From Bdellovibrio sp. (lineage in GTDB: Bacteria > Myxococcota > SpSt-1050): a stretch of DNA of 59,265 nucleotides. Each line of letters opens with the position of its first letter. The stretch's first letter is position 1. Shown here piece by piece: positions 9,485-17,275 of this stretch. The notes under the pieces were generated by a model. It made no database searches. It was not told the origin of the DNA and saw only the letters and a list, made by a program, of their open reading frames with translations. The position numbers and the translations under genes are program-made. Where the stretch lies: assembly GCA_020725805.1 (NCBI GenBank), contig DYEF01000022.1, forward strand, positions 1 to 59,265, read 5' to 3'.

Positions 9485-10134
9485 ACAGCAGGGGTATGAC
9501 TCTTCTGGAGATAATAGTCTCGGTCAGTATTGTGGCCGTTATGGCATCACTTGTCTATGGCAGCGCAAGAAGACAGATGGAGGCACGGGAACTCGCATCG
9601 AGGCTCGAAGAGAGATATTCGATGGTCCGGATTACACTTGGCAGAATCACCAGAGAAGTCTCTATGGCCTTTCTCTCGAATCATATCTCTTTGGACAAGC
9701 GGAGTCAGACAATCTTTAAGGGAGTAAATGAGAGTCCGATAAACAGACTTACGTTCAGTTCGTTCTCCCATCAGAGGCTGAGGTCGGATGTCCACGAGTC
9801 AGACCAGAATGTGATAACATATTACGGCAAACAGGACAGGCAGAACAGCTCTCTTACGAATATAATGAGATATGAGAAGAGGATTATCGACGACAAGCCC
9901 GATGAGTACGGAGAGGGTGAGGTGCTCGCACGGGGTGTCGTGGGTCTCAGGTTCAGATATTATGACGAGGAGAAGAAGGAATGGGTGGATTCGTGGGATA
10001 CAATGGGTATTGAACGCGGCAACAAACTTCCGAGGTATGTTGAGGTAACCCTTACCATACTTGATGAGGACGGGAAGGAGATATCCTTTGTATCCAAGGC
10101 GAAGATTCAGATTCAGAAACCACTCTCATTCTGA
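9481..10134 (+). CDS. gspJ: Minor pseudopilin GspJ
   Basis: Tip-complex pseudopilin. The leader is only five residues long (MNSRG|MTLLE), followed by a hydrophobic helix and a Gln/Arg-rich helix (RRQMEARELASRLEER). Length 217 aa, as expected. A GspJ-like pattern appears around LRFRYYDEEKKEWVDSWDT and LPRYVEVTLTI. ATGA overlap with gspI. The gspK start follows the stop by seven bases. Confidence 0.85.
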   Translation: MNSRGMTLLEIIVSVSIVAVMASLVYGSARRQMEARELASRLEERYSMVRITLGRITREVSMAFLSNHISLDKRSQTIFKGVNESPINRLTFSSFSHQRLRSDVHESDQNVITYYGKQDRQNSSLTNIMRYEKRIIDDKPDEYGEGEVLARGVVGLRFRYYDEEKKEWVDSWDTMGIERGNKLPRYVEVTLTILDEDGKEISFVSKAKIQIQKPLSF

Positions 10135-10141
10135 GGCAGAT

Positions 10142-11389
10142 ATGTTCAGACCAAAGACCAGAAGTTCGAAAGGAATGGCAATGCTGATGGTTGTTACCAT
10201 TATTGCCATACTTGCGACTATGGCTATGGATTTCTCGCATGAGGCGATGATAAATCTTCAGCTGACATCGACCTTCAGGGATGAGGTCAGGGCATATTTT
10301 CTGGCACACTCCGCCCTGAACATCTCCCGCCTGATTCTGTTTTACCAGAAACAGCTTGATGCGATGCTTAAGGGCAACAATCTTGCACAGATGTTCGGAG
10401 GGAGTATCCAGCTCTGGCGTCTGATACCTGTGGACAGTGAATTTACCAGATCATTTGCCAGCGGAGACATCTTTTCGTCCTTCGGTTTTGAGGAAATAAA
10501 GACAGAGAAACCGCCGGTTATCAGTAATCCTCAGGAGGAAAAGAAGGGAGAGGAAAGGGCTTTTGTAGGCAAGTTCGGTGATTTCGAAGGTTATTTCAAG
10601 GCAAGTATATCCGATGAGGAGTCGAAGATTTCTGTCAGGAATTTCGATGCTACACCCTCGCTCAGGAATTTTGCAATGACCCAGCTGATGCTCCTTCTGA
10701 TACCGCAGCAGTATAATCCTATGTTCGAGAACAGGGATATGGACAATCAGTATACTACAAGGGAAGACATCATTGCGGCACTAAAGGATTATCAGGATGC
10801 GGATGACAAACAGTTCGATTTTCTTACACAGCAGGACATAGGACCTCCGGAGGACCTGTTCTATTCCTCTCTCGAAAAACCCTACCAGACCAAGAATGCC
10901 CCGTTTGACTCTCTGGAGGAACTCAGGATGGTTAGGGGAGTAGGAGACCTCTTCTTCTATAATTTTTCGGACAGGCTGACCATATATCCTGTAAAGAAGT
11001 TCAATCTTGCAAGCCTCGATGACCGCATGATTCTGAGTATCATCTGTATGTTTATCAAAGATAAGAATCATCCTGTATGTACGGACCCTACCTTTACCTC
11101 ACAGCAGAATCTCTTAAAGAGGTTTACCGAGTTCAAACAGCTGAAGATGCAGATGAATCCGCTTTTTGTCGTATCGGTTCAGGATATCAAGGAGTTCTGT
11201 GCTGCCGAAGGTATTGTGCTTCAGGAGGCAATACTCGGTGTGGGGAAGATGGAAGACCTTCTGTCGATGGAGAGTTCCTTTTTCAGGATAGAGACAATAG
11301 GTGTGGTCGGGAGTGTCAGAAAGAGGATTACCGCTGTCATCTACGCGGAAAAATCTAAATCCGAATTACTTTATTACAGAGAGGACTGA
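10142..11389 (+). CDS. gspK: Minor pseudopilin GspK
   Basis: Large minor pseudopilin that caps the pseudopilus tip. The open frame extends back to 10061 inside gspJ, but the ATG at 10142 is chosen because it gives the short basic leader MFRPKTRSSKG before the hydrophobic helix. GAGG lies at the gspJ stop. After cleavage, position +5 is Met rather than Glu, which is usual for GspK. The 415-aa protein contains the helical-domain signature LRMVRGVGD seen in the family and NFDATPSLRNF. Assigned from length, the missing E5 and operon order. Confidence 0.85.
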   Translation: MFRPKTRSSKGMAMLMVVTIIAILATMAMDFSHEAMINLQLTSTFRDEVRAYFLAHSALNISRLILFYQKQLDAMLKGNNLAQMFGGSIQLWRLIPVDSEFTRSFASGDIFSSFGFEEIKTEKPPVISNPQEEKKGEERAFVGKFGDFEGYFKASISDEESKISVRNFDATPSLRNFAMTQLMLLLIPQQYNPMFENRDMDNQYTTREDIIAALKDYQDADDKQFDFLTQQDIGPPEDLFYSSLEKPYQTKNAPFDSLEELRMVRGVGDLFFYNFSDRLTIYPVKKFNLASLDDRMILSIICMFIKDKNHPVCTDPTFTSQQNLLKRFTEFKQLKMQMNPLFVVSVQDIKEFCAAEGIVLQEAILGVGKMEDLLSMESSFFRIETIGVVGSVRKRITAVIYAEKSKSELLYYRED

Positions 11390-11391
11390 GT

Positions 11392-12804
11392 ATGGGAAGA
11401 AGATATATGTCAGTCAGGTTTGAGAGTGATGCCTACTTTGGTATCATTGCCGAGGAGGCAAAGGGCGGGCTCAGAATAATCGAGCAGAGAAGAATTGAGG
11501 CAGGAAGTGAGAATCTCTCTGAAAACGGTTTTGACAGGGACGCCTTAAAGAGGCTTTTTGCGGATGCAAATGTGCAGGAATATACAGTGGTAATGCCTTA
11601 TCAGGAAGTCCTGACCGGTATTCTGGAATTTCCTCTCACCGACAGACGCAAGATAGAGAACGCCCTCAGATTCGAACTCGAAAACGAGACTATGGAGAGT
11701 CCCGAGAATCTCGTCTCTGATTACAGGATTATCGGGCATCAGGACGGAAAGACCAGAGTAGTCTATTATGCTGCCTCGAGGGAAAATGTCAGGAAAATCC
11801 TTTCCGAACTTTCGACGATAGCTATAGACCCTGCATACCTTGTCGGTCAGCAGAATCTCTATTCGGGGCTATACAGGACTGTATTCGAGAAGAATCAGGC
11901 CGGAAGCGTAAAACTCTTTCTGGATGTCTCGGGTGAGCTTCTGACACTCTCCTTTGTGGATTCCGAAGGTCTTTCATTCGGCAGGGTCCTGAGAATACAC
12001 AACTTGGCTCTCGAGACACAGGTTATAAGGAATTTTATCGTCGCCACAATTCAGTATTACAGGATTCGTGCCCAGAAGGAGATCGCAGAGACATTTATTG
12101 TGGCAGATGATGAATCCCAGAGGCTTGTTTATGAAATACTTACCCGTGATATCGGACTCAATACAATCTCGCGACTGAGTTTTAAGGACTCTGAGTCGAG
12201 GGAGATAGAGCCCGGATTTGTAATGCTATATGCCGCTCTGAACGGGAGGGTAGAGCTGACCAGAAGGCAGATCGTAAACTTCCGTAAAGACGAATTTGTG
12301 TATAAGGGTGAGTATGATTTTCTGAAAAAGCAACTCCTCAAATACGGGATTGCAGCGGCAATTGTCGTTATTCTGGCATTGAGTCTTACGGTTTACAAAT
12401 TCAGGATGCTCAAAAAATATGACGAACAGCTGAACAGTTCGCTTCAAGAGGTTACAAAACAGATACTCGGCAAGCCTTATGATAATTTCACCACAGCCCT
12501 TGCCGTGATAAAGAGTAAGACAGAGCCGAAGAATCTCTCCATACCTACCAATTCTGCCTTTGACTATTTTATGTTTTTTTCCGATGCGTTTCCGCAGGAA
12601 GTGGACGTGAATATCAGGGCACTTGAGATAGGAGACAAGAAGATCAGGATGGAAGGTGAAACGGATTCCTTCGAGTCTGTCGACAGGGTGGTGAATTCAC
12701 TCAAGAAGAACAGTTGTTTCAAGGAGATCACAAAGGGGAAGGTCAAGAAATCACCCGATGGCAAGAAGATTGATTTTGACCTCTCGATAACCCCGTCCTG
12801 CTGA
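11392..12804 (+). CDS. gspL: Type II secretion assembly protein GspL
   Basis: Bitopic protein whose cytoplasmic actin-like domain (about 1-310) recruits GspE. It is followed by one membrane helix (about 317-335, KYGIAAAIVVILALSLTVYKF region) and a periplasmic ferredoxin-like domain. Length 470 aa. The N-terminus (RYMSVRFESDAYFGII) is PilM-like. Its position between gspK and gspM supports the name. It lies two bases after the gspK stop, so coupled translation is likely. Confidence 0.85.
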   Translation: MGRRYMSVRFESDAYFGIIAEEAKGGLRIIEQRRIEAGSENLSENGFDRDALKRLFADANVQEYTVVMPYQEVLTGILEFPLTDRRKIENALRFELENETMESPENLVSDYRIIGHQDGKTRVVYYAASRENVRKILSELSTIAIDPAYLVGQQNLYSGLYRTVFEKNQAGSVKLFLDVSGELLTLSFVDSEGLSFGRVLRIHNLALETQVIRNFIVATIQYYRIRAQKEIAETFIVADDESQRLVYEILTRDIGLNTISRLSFKDSESREIEPGFVMLYAALNGRVELTRRQIVNFRKDEFVYKGEYDFLKKQLLKYGIAAAIVVILALSLTVYKFRMLKKYDEQLNSSLQEVTKQILGKPYDNFTTALAVIKSKTEPKNLSIPTNSAFDYFMFFSDAFPQEVDVNIRALEIGDKKIRMEGETDSFESVDRVVNSLKKNSCFKEITKGKVKKSPDGKKIDFDLSITPSC

Positions 12805-12813
12805 GGAGATAAT

Positions 12814-13386
12814 ATGAAGAAGAAACTGATACAACTCCGAGATTCGGTAAAGCTCTGGTACGAAGGACTTTCACAGAAGGAGAAGATGTTTGTCGTTGTA
12901 TTCCTGTCCTCTCTTCTGGCTGTTCTGATTGCATTATCTGTGATATTCGTATCTTCCGCACTGAACAGCCGTTATATGGATATAGAGGAGAAGGAGAAGA
13001 AACTCAAAGACATAATTTCGCAGAAGGATAAGTACAGGGAGGCCGAACAGGCCCAGAAGCAGTTCGAACAGAGACTTAAGAGCAACAATGTAAATCTCTT
13101 TTCCTTTGTCGAGGAGATAAGCCGCAAGCTTCAGGTAGATATCTCGGATATGAACGAGAGGGAGAGCCCGGTCCAGAAGGGAGATAAGATAAGGGAGCAG
13201 ACACTCGAACTTAATATTTCCAAAATTCCGATGGACAGGCTCGTGGATTTTATGAAAGAGATAGAGAAGAGCCAGTACCTCATCAAAATCAAGAAGCTGA
13301 AAATCAACACACGTTATGAAAAGGAGAACCGGTCGCTAAATGTAAATATGATTATAGCAACATATAAACCTGTGGGTAAGGAATGA
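12814..13386 (+). CDS. gspM: Type II secretion protein GspM
   Basis: Small bitopic partner of GspL. The 190-aa protein has a short cytoplasmic N-terminus that includes WYEGLSQKEKMFV, a typical GspM opening. A membrane helix follows (about 27-48), then a coiled-coil stretch rich in K/E/Q (about 58-92) and a periplasmic ferredoxin-like domain. GAGGAG lies before the ATG. The next gene starts four bases after its stop. Confidence 0.85.
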   Translation: MKKKLIQLRDSVKLWYEGLSQKEKMFVVVFLSSLLAVLIALSVIFVSSALNSRYMDIEEKEKKLKDIISQKDKYREAEQAQKQFEQRLKSNNVNLFSFVEEISRKLQVDISDMNERESPVQKGDKIREQTLELNISKIPMDRLVDFMKEIEKSQYLIKIKKLKINTRYEKENRSLNVNMIIATYKPVGKE

Positions 13387-13390
13387 GTCT

Positions 13391-14272
13391 ATGAGATTAA
13401 GGAAGATTATTATATATACCGGATATACGGCGGCATTCTTTGTAAGCCTTTATCTTTTTATAATTCTCTCTCTCCCGGATGAACAGATAGCAGCATACAT
13501 AAACGAAAAATACATAAAGCCTTCGGGTGTGAATCTTTCGTACAGGAGTGCCAGAATTTCATACAATCTGAACATCGTCTTTAGGGAGACGGAAATCGAG
13601 ATAACTGATATGAATCAGAAGCTGCAGCTCGACAGACTCGAGGCCGGTATATCAGTTGCCGGCTATATCTTCGGCAAAAGGCCTTTTGTGATAAAGGCTG
13701 AAGGATTCGGAGGAACTCTCAGGGCGGAGGCGGGGAGCAAAAAGGATAAGGTATTTATCTATGTCGATGCAAGTGATATCGATACCCTGAAGCTGGATAT
13801 ACTGAAGGAGAAGACAGGGCTCAATATTAAGGGTACATTCAGTCTGAATGCAGATATTATCTATGATAAAAAGGAATCGAAGAACAACAACGGCAGGATA
13901 AGTATTGAATTTAAGGGGTCAGAGATAAAAGGTGGCAGGATTATGGGATTCGAAATACCTCCTGTCAATACAGGGGATTTAAAGGGGGATATAGAAATAA
14001 AGGAAGGAAAGTTCAAGATTACTAATTTTAAGTCAAAGGGGAAGGACATAGAACTCAGACTTTCAGGGGACGGGAATTTCCAGTCTCCTCCCGCACGGAG
14101 TAATCTGAATCTGTCACTCAAAGTAAAGCCTGCACAGGCATTTATAGACAGGGAAGAGAAACTGAAGACAGTTCTTTTCGGGATAGGAAACTCGCTCGAC
14201 AAGGAAGGGTTTTATAACTTTTCCGTAAGAGGCACGCTCTCAAGCCCTTCGTTTAGTATAGAGAAAAAGTAG
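13391..14272 (+). CDS. gspN: Type II secretion protein GspN (myxobacterial type)
   Basis: Membrane-anchored periplasmic protein. It has an N-terminal membrane helix (about 8-28) and then a mostly beta region with AsmA-like long-strand repeats. It resembles the GspN annotated at the end of myxobacterial and deltaproteobacterial gsp operons. GspN is not essential in many systems and its role is poorly defined. Features seen: SLPDEQIAAYINEKY after the helix, a hydrophobic/charged beta alternation, and SLKVKPAQAF near the end. It is the last gene of the gsp run. A small GTTAC-TGA-GTAAC hairpin follows at 14285-14297 without a T-run. Confidence 0.75.
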   Translation: MRLRKIIIYTGYTAAFFVSLYLFIILSLPDEQIAAYINEKYIKPSGVNLSYRSARISYNLNIVFRETEIEITDMNQKLQLDRLEAGISVAGYIFGKRPFVIKAEGFGGTLRAEAGSKKDKVFIYVDASDIDTLKLDILKEKTGLNIKGTFSLNADIIYDKKESKNNNGRISIEFKGSEIKGGRIMGFEIPPVNTGDLKGDIEIKEGKFKITNFKSKGKDIELRLSGDGNFQSPPARSNLNLSLKVKPAQAFIDREEKLKTVLFGIGNSLDKEGFYNFSVRGTLSSPSFSIEKK

Positions 14273-14380
14273 ATTGTCATACAGGTTACTGAGTAACGTA
14301 AGTGTACCGAACCGACCCGTTTTATCTTGCCTTAATCAGAATTATTTTGTAAATACTGCTTAATTCAAAGGAGGTTTGAT

Positions 14381-15580
14381 ATGAAGGCACTTCTTGTTAT
14401 TATGGATGGGCTCGGGGACAGGACGGATAAGACTCCTCTCAACGTGGCAAATACACCCTGTCTTGATTCATTCGCAAAGAAGGGTATGACCGGTCTTATG
14501 TATCCTATCGGAATCGGATTTATTCCGGGTTCTGATACAGCGCATCTTGCTATTTTAGGATATGACCCGTTTGTCTATTATAAGGGAAGGGGTGCTTTCG
14601 AGGCACTCGGTGCGGGTTTTGAATTAAAGGACGGCGACGTGGCGTTCAGGGTGAATATGTCAACCGTCGATGATAACTGGAATGTCCTCGACAGGAGGGC
14701 GGGAAGAAACGATTTCGGTATGAAGGAATTATTTGCAGCGATTGACAATATGGAGATAGACGGTGTCAATATCAGGGTGACCCATACGGTGGAGCACAGG
14801 GGTGCAGCATTATTTTCGGGTGCAAATCTCTCGGTCAAGGTCTCTAATACAGACCCTCACAGGGAGAATGCGAAGGTTGAACACGCCGGGGCACTCGATA
14901 AGAGCGGAGAGCATATCGCAAAGGTTCTGAATGAATTTACCAGAAGGGCCTACGATATATTGAAGAATCATCCCGCAAATAAGGAAAGGGCAGCAAAGGG
15001 GATAAAGGTTGCCAATATTCCTCTCCTGCGCGGTCCCGGTGAGTGTTTCAGGCCCGAACCTTTCGAGAAAAAATTCGGAGTCAAGGCGGTCTGTGTAGCC
15101 GGAGGCGCCCTCTATAAGGGAGTTGCGAGATATCTCTCGTTCTATACGCCGGATATCGAAGGGGCGACAGGCACCAAGAATACAAATCTTGTTGCCAAGA
15201 AGAATGCTGTCCTGAAGTATATGAATGATTATGACTTTGTTTTTGCGCATCTGAAGGGGACTGATTCCTGCGGTCACGACGGGGATTTTGAAGGGAAGAA
15301 GGCATTTATAGAGAGGGCTGATAAGGAATTCTTCGACGGGCTTCTTGACAAGTTCGATGTAGTGGTTGTAACAGGTGACCATTCGACTCCCTGTGTGGCA
15401 AAGCGGCACTCGATGGACCCGGTTCCTCTCCTGTTTTATGCCAGGGATATCAGACCCGACGAGACAACGAGATTGTGCGAGGCACAGGCCTATAAGGGCG
15501 GTCTTGGCAGAATACTCGGAAAAGACCTCGTTCCGATAATTATGGATTATATCAACAAATCCAATATGTTTGGCGAGTAG
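14381..15580 (+). CDS. apgM: 2,3-bisphosphoglycerate-independent phosphoglycerate mutase, archaeal type
   Basis: Interconverts 3- and 2-phosphoglycerate through a phosphoserine enzyme. It belongs to the alkaline-phosphatase superfamily form common in archaea and scattered bacteria (ApgM). The 399 aa include the metal ligand in MDGLGD (D9), the nucleophile Ser51 in IPGSDTAHL, and the second metal site in KGTDSCGHDGD and VTGDHSTPC. A strong AAGGAGG stands before the ATG. A gap of 108 bases separates it from gspN, so it may have its own promoter. The thermonuclease gene overlaps or abuts its stop. Confidence 0.9.
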   Translation: MKALLVIMDGLGDRTDKTPLNVANTPCLDSFAKKGMTGLMYPIGIGFIPGSDTAHLAILGYDPFVYYKGRGAFEALGAGFELKDGDVAFRVNMSTVDDNWNVLDRRAGRNDFGMKELFAAIDNMEIDGVNIRVTHTVEHRGAALFSGANLSVKVSNTDPHRENAKVEHAGALDKSGEHIAKVLNEFTRRAYDILKNHPANKERAAKGIKVANIPLLRGPGECFRPEPFEKKFGVKAVCVAGGALYKGVARYLSFYTPDIEGATGTKNTNLVAKKNAVLKYMNDYDFVFAHLKGTDSCGHDGDFEGKKAFIERADKEFFDGLLDKFDVVVVTGDHSTPCVAKRHSMDPVPLLFYARDIRPDETTRLCEAQAYKGGLGRILGKDLVPIIMDYINKSNMFGE

Positions 15581-15587
15581 GATTCTC

Positions 15588-16133
15588 TTGAGGTCCGGAA
15601 GAAGGCTCACATCGGTCGGGACAGCAGTTTTTATTGCGGCAGGAATTATCTATTATCTTATTAACGGCAATCTGGGCAGAGAGGAGAAGACCTTCGGGCA
15701 GAATGATGCCGTTGTTGTTTCGGTTCATGACGGAGATACAATAAAGGTAAAGTATGAAGGCAGGACGGAATCGGTACGTTTTATCGGAATAGATGCACCG
15801 GAACTTGATCAGGAAGAGTGGGGGAAAAAGGCACAGGAGAGATTATATTCACTCATTCCTCCGGGCAGTGTCGTGACTCTGGAATTTGATTTAACGAAGC
15901 GGGACAAGTATGGCAGACTGCTCGCCTATATTTTTACAAGAGACGGGAAATTCGTAAATGAACTGATGCTCAGAGACGGACTGGCAATGCTTTATACCTT
16001 CCCCCCGAATGTAAAATATACTGAAAAATTCAGGGAGGCCCAGAGATATGCGCGGGAGAATATGCTGGGAATATGGGGCAAGAACGGCCTCTCAATGAGT
16101 CCTCAGGATTTCAGAAAGAGCCATAAAAAGTAG
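15588..16133 (+). CDS. Membrane-anchored thermonuclease (SNase family)
   Basis: A staphylococcal-nuclease-fold protein, likely a calcium-dependent nuclease facing the periplasm or outside. No ATG is available. TTG at 15588 with AGGA six bases upstream is chosen over a TTG at 15570 that lacks a ribosome site. The resulting 181-aa protein has a basic N-terminus and one membrane helix (about 10-26). Catalytic residues match nuclease D21/R35/D40/E43/R87 at D50, R64, D69, E72 and R110 with the spacing of the first four exactly kept (VHDGDTIKV, VRFIGIDAPE, DKYGRLLAY). It directly follows apgM and is probably cotranscribed with it. Confidence 0.85.
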   Translation: MRSGRRLTSVGTAVFIAAGIIYYLINGNLGREEKTFGQNDAVVVSVHDGDTIKVKYEGRTESVRFIGIDAPELDQEEWGKKAQERLYSLIPPGSVVTLEFDLTKRDKYGRLLAYIFTRDGKFVNELMLRDGLAMLYTFPPNVKYTEKFREAQRYARENMLGIWGKNGLSMSPQDFRKSHKK

Positions 16134-16246
16134 TATGGTTTTCCCCTGAAATTGTGCCAGATATGTTGTAACCTGTTGATATTGTGCGGGTTTTTTGGTG
16201 CCGGGCAGGAATTTTGTTTTACAGGGTGGCCTGCAAAAAATAGTGT

Positions 16247-16275
16247 TTGACATACCTGTATCACTGATATATACA
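16247..16275 (+). promoter_or_regulatory. Sigma70-type promoter of the small RNA candidate
   Basis: Perfect -35 TTGACA at 16247-16252, a 17-base spacer, and -10 TATACA at 16270-16275. Transcription would begin near 16282. This is one of the best promoter matches in the window. No gene with a ribosome site follows before the terminator. Confidence 0.6.
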
Positions 16276-16281
16276 CATTTA

Positions 16282-16376
16282 TGAAACCAATTTATCTTCA
16301 AGGGTGGCGTTGTTCCTTCCTTACTGACCTCCCCCCACACAGTAAGTCTTAAAGACAGCGCCGCCCGATTTTTTTT
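16282..16376 (+). ncRNA. Candidate small RNA, about 95 nt, with C-rich loop
   Basis: A free-standing transcription unit between the thermonuclease and HAD genes. A consensus promoter lies just upstream and a strong intrinsic terminator closes it. The HAD gene beyond has its own promoter. The RNA would fold as a 12-bp outer stem (16302-16313 with 16355-16366, two G.U pairs) enclosing a perfect 7-bp inner stem (16320-16326 with 16340-16346). The inner loop is ACCTCCCCCCACA, and the bulge 5' of it holds TCCTTC. CCUCC is complementary to Shine-Dalgarno GGAGG, so antisense action on ribosome sites is a natural guess. It is not recognisably SRP RNA, 6S RNA or tmRNA. Alternatives are a 23-codon ORF (16281-16352, no ribosome site) or a riboswitch leader. 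Confidence 0.5.
16302..16376 (+). terminator. Intrinsic terminator with nested hairpin and T8 tract
   Basis: The outer arms GGGTGGCGTTGT and ACAGCGCCGCCC pair over all 12 positions (two wobbles). After GA comes a run of eight T at 16369-16376. An inner CTTACTG/CAGTAAG hairpin lies within the loop. It would end the small RNA and could also stop read-through from apgM-thermonuclease. Confidence 0.7.
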
Positions 16377-16406
16377 GAATAGACCGGTAATTGTCCGAAT
16401 TTTTAT

Positions 16407-16435
16407 TTGATTTAATCTCTGTCATAAACTATAAG
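16407..16435 (+). promoter_or_regulatory. Promoter of the HAD phosphatase gene
   Basis: TTGATT at 16407-16412, a 17-base spacer, TATAAG at 16430-16435. The start would fall near 16442, leaving a leader of only about 17 bases with GAGGGAG before the ATG. It makes the preceding RNA unlikely to be an obligatory leader of this gene. Confidence 0.5.
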
Positions 16436-16458
16436 TCTTCAAGTGAGGGAGTTAACCG

Positions 16459-17166
16459 ATGATCAAGGCACTTTTCTTTGATTTTGACGGAGTTATAGTC
16501 GATACCGAACCGCTGCACTACGAGGGTTTTTTGAGGGTGATGAAGAAGTTCGGATATTCGATGACCTATGAGCATTATAAGAAAAATTATCTGGCCTTTC
16601 AGGACAGGGATTGTTTTATCGGAATACTGAATGAACTGAATATGAAATATGATGATAAATTTCTCGATGAACTGATTGAAGAGAAGGGCAGGTGGTTCTT
16701 TCCTCTTTTGAGCGAACTACCTATCAGAATCAGGGGAGAGAAGAGCGATGAAGGGGCAATTCTGACGTTTGAGGGACTGCCTGAGTTCGTAAGGGAGGCC
16801 TCAAAAATATATAAACTCGCAGTTGCCTCGGGTGCGCAGAGAAATGAGATCGAGGTCATTCTTAAAAGGCTCGGGATTTCTGAATGCTTTATGTTTATCG
16901 TTGCCGCGGGAGATTATGTAAAAGGGAAACCTGACCCGGAGCCCTATCTAACGGCTTACAGAAAACTCTCACAGATTATCAGTGATATAGATATTTCTGA
17001 ATGCGCAGGTGTTGAGGATTCATTCTTCGGAGTAAAGGCAGTTAAGGCTGCAGGTATGAAATGTCTGGCAGTTACAAATTCGTATTCCCGGGAGATTCTC
17101 TCGGAGTACGGTGCTGATCTGGTTGTCGGGAAACTTTCGGTGGATTTACTCCCGCTAAGATTATAG
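16459..17166 (+). CDS. HAD-superfamily phosphatase/phosphomutase (beta-phosphoglucomutase-like)
   Basis: Cytoplasmic haloacid-dehalogenase-type hydrolase with a helical cap. Motif I is DFDGVIVDTE (nucleophile Asp in the first DxD). Motif II is VASGAQ, motif III lies around KGKPDPEPY, and motif IV is GVEDSFFGVKAVKAAGM. Length 235 aa fits beta-phosphoglucomutase, phosphoglycolate phosphatase and similar small-molecule phosphatases. The residues that would separate these cannot be judged here. Its own promoter and a GAGGGAG ribosome site precede the ATG. Monocistronic. Confidence 0.8.
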   Translation: MIKALFFDFDGVIVDTEPLHYEGFLRVMKKFGYSMTYEHYKKNYLAFQDRDCFIGILNELNMKYDDKFLDELIEEKGRWFFPLLSELPIRIRGEKSDEGAILTFEGLPEFVREASKIYKLAVASGAQRNEIEVILKRLGISECFMFIVAAGDYVKGKPDPEPYLTAYRKLSQIISDIDISECAGVEDSFFGVKAVKAAGMKCLAVTNSYSREILSEYGADLVVGKLSVDLLPLRL

Positions 17167-17275
17167 ATATTCTTTCCTGTTCTGAAGACGGTTCAAAAGA
17201 AAAATTCATTTTTTCCTTTACTTTATCTGATAGTTTTTTTATTTTATAACCTTCCGAAGTAATAAAGGAGTGGAT

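Noticed and set aside
14810-15610. 266-codon minus-strand frame opposite apgM
   Set aside because: Opposite strand of a clear phosphoglycerate mutase; no motifs.
16202-16235. GCAGG/CCTGC hairpin followed by an A-run as a terminator
   Set aside because: The A-run follows the stem on the plus strand, so there is no U-tract 3' of the hairpin on either strand.
16281-16352. 23-codon ORF within the small RNA candidate
   Set aside because: The ATG falls at the predicted transcription start with no ribosome site, and its codons are dictated by the two stems. Kept only as an alternative.
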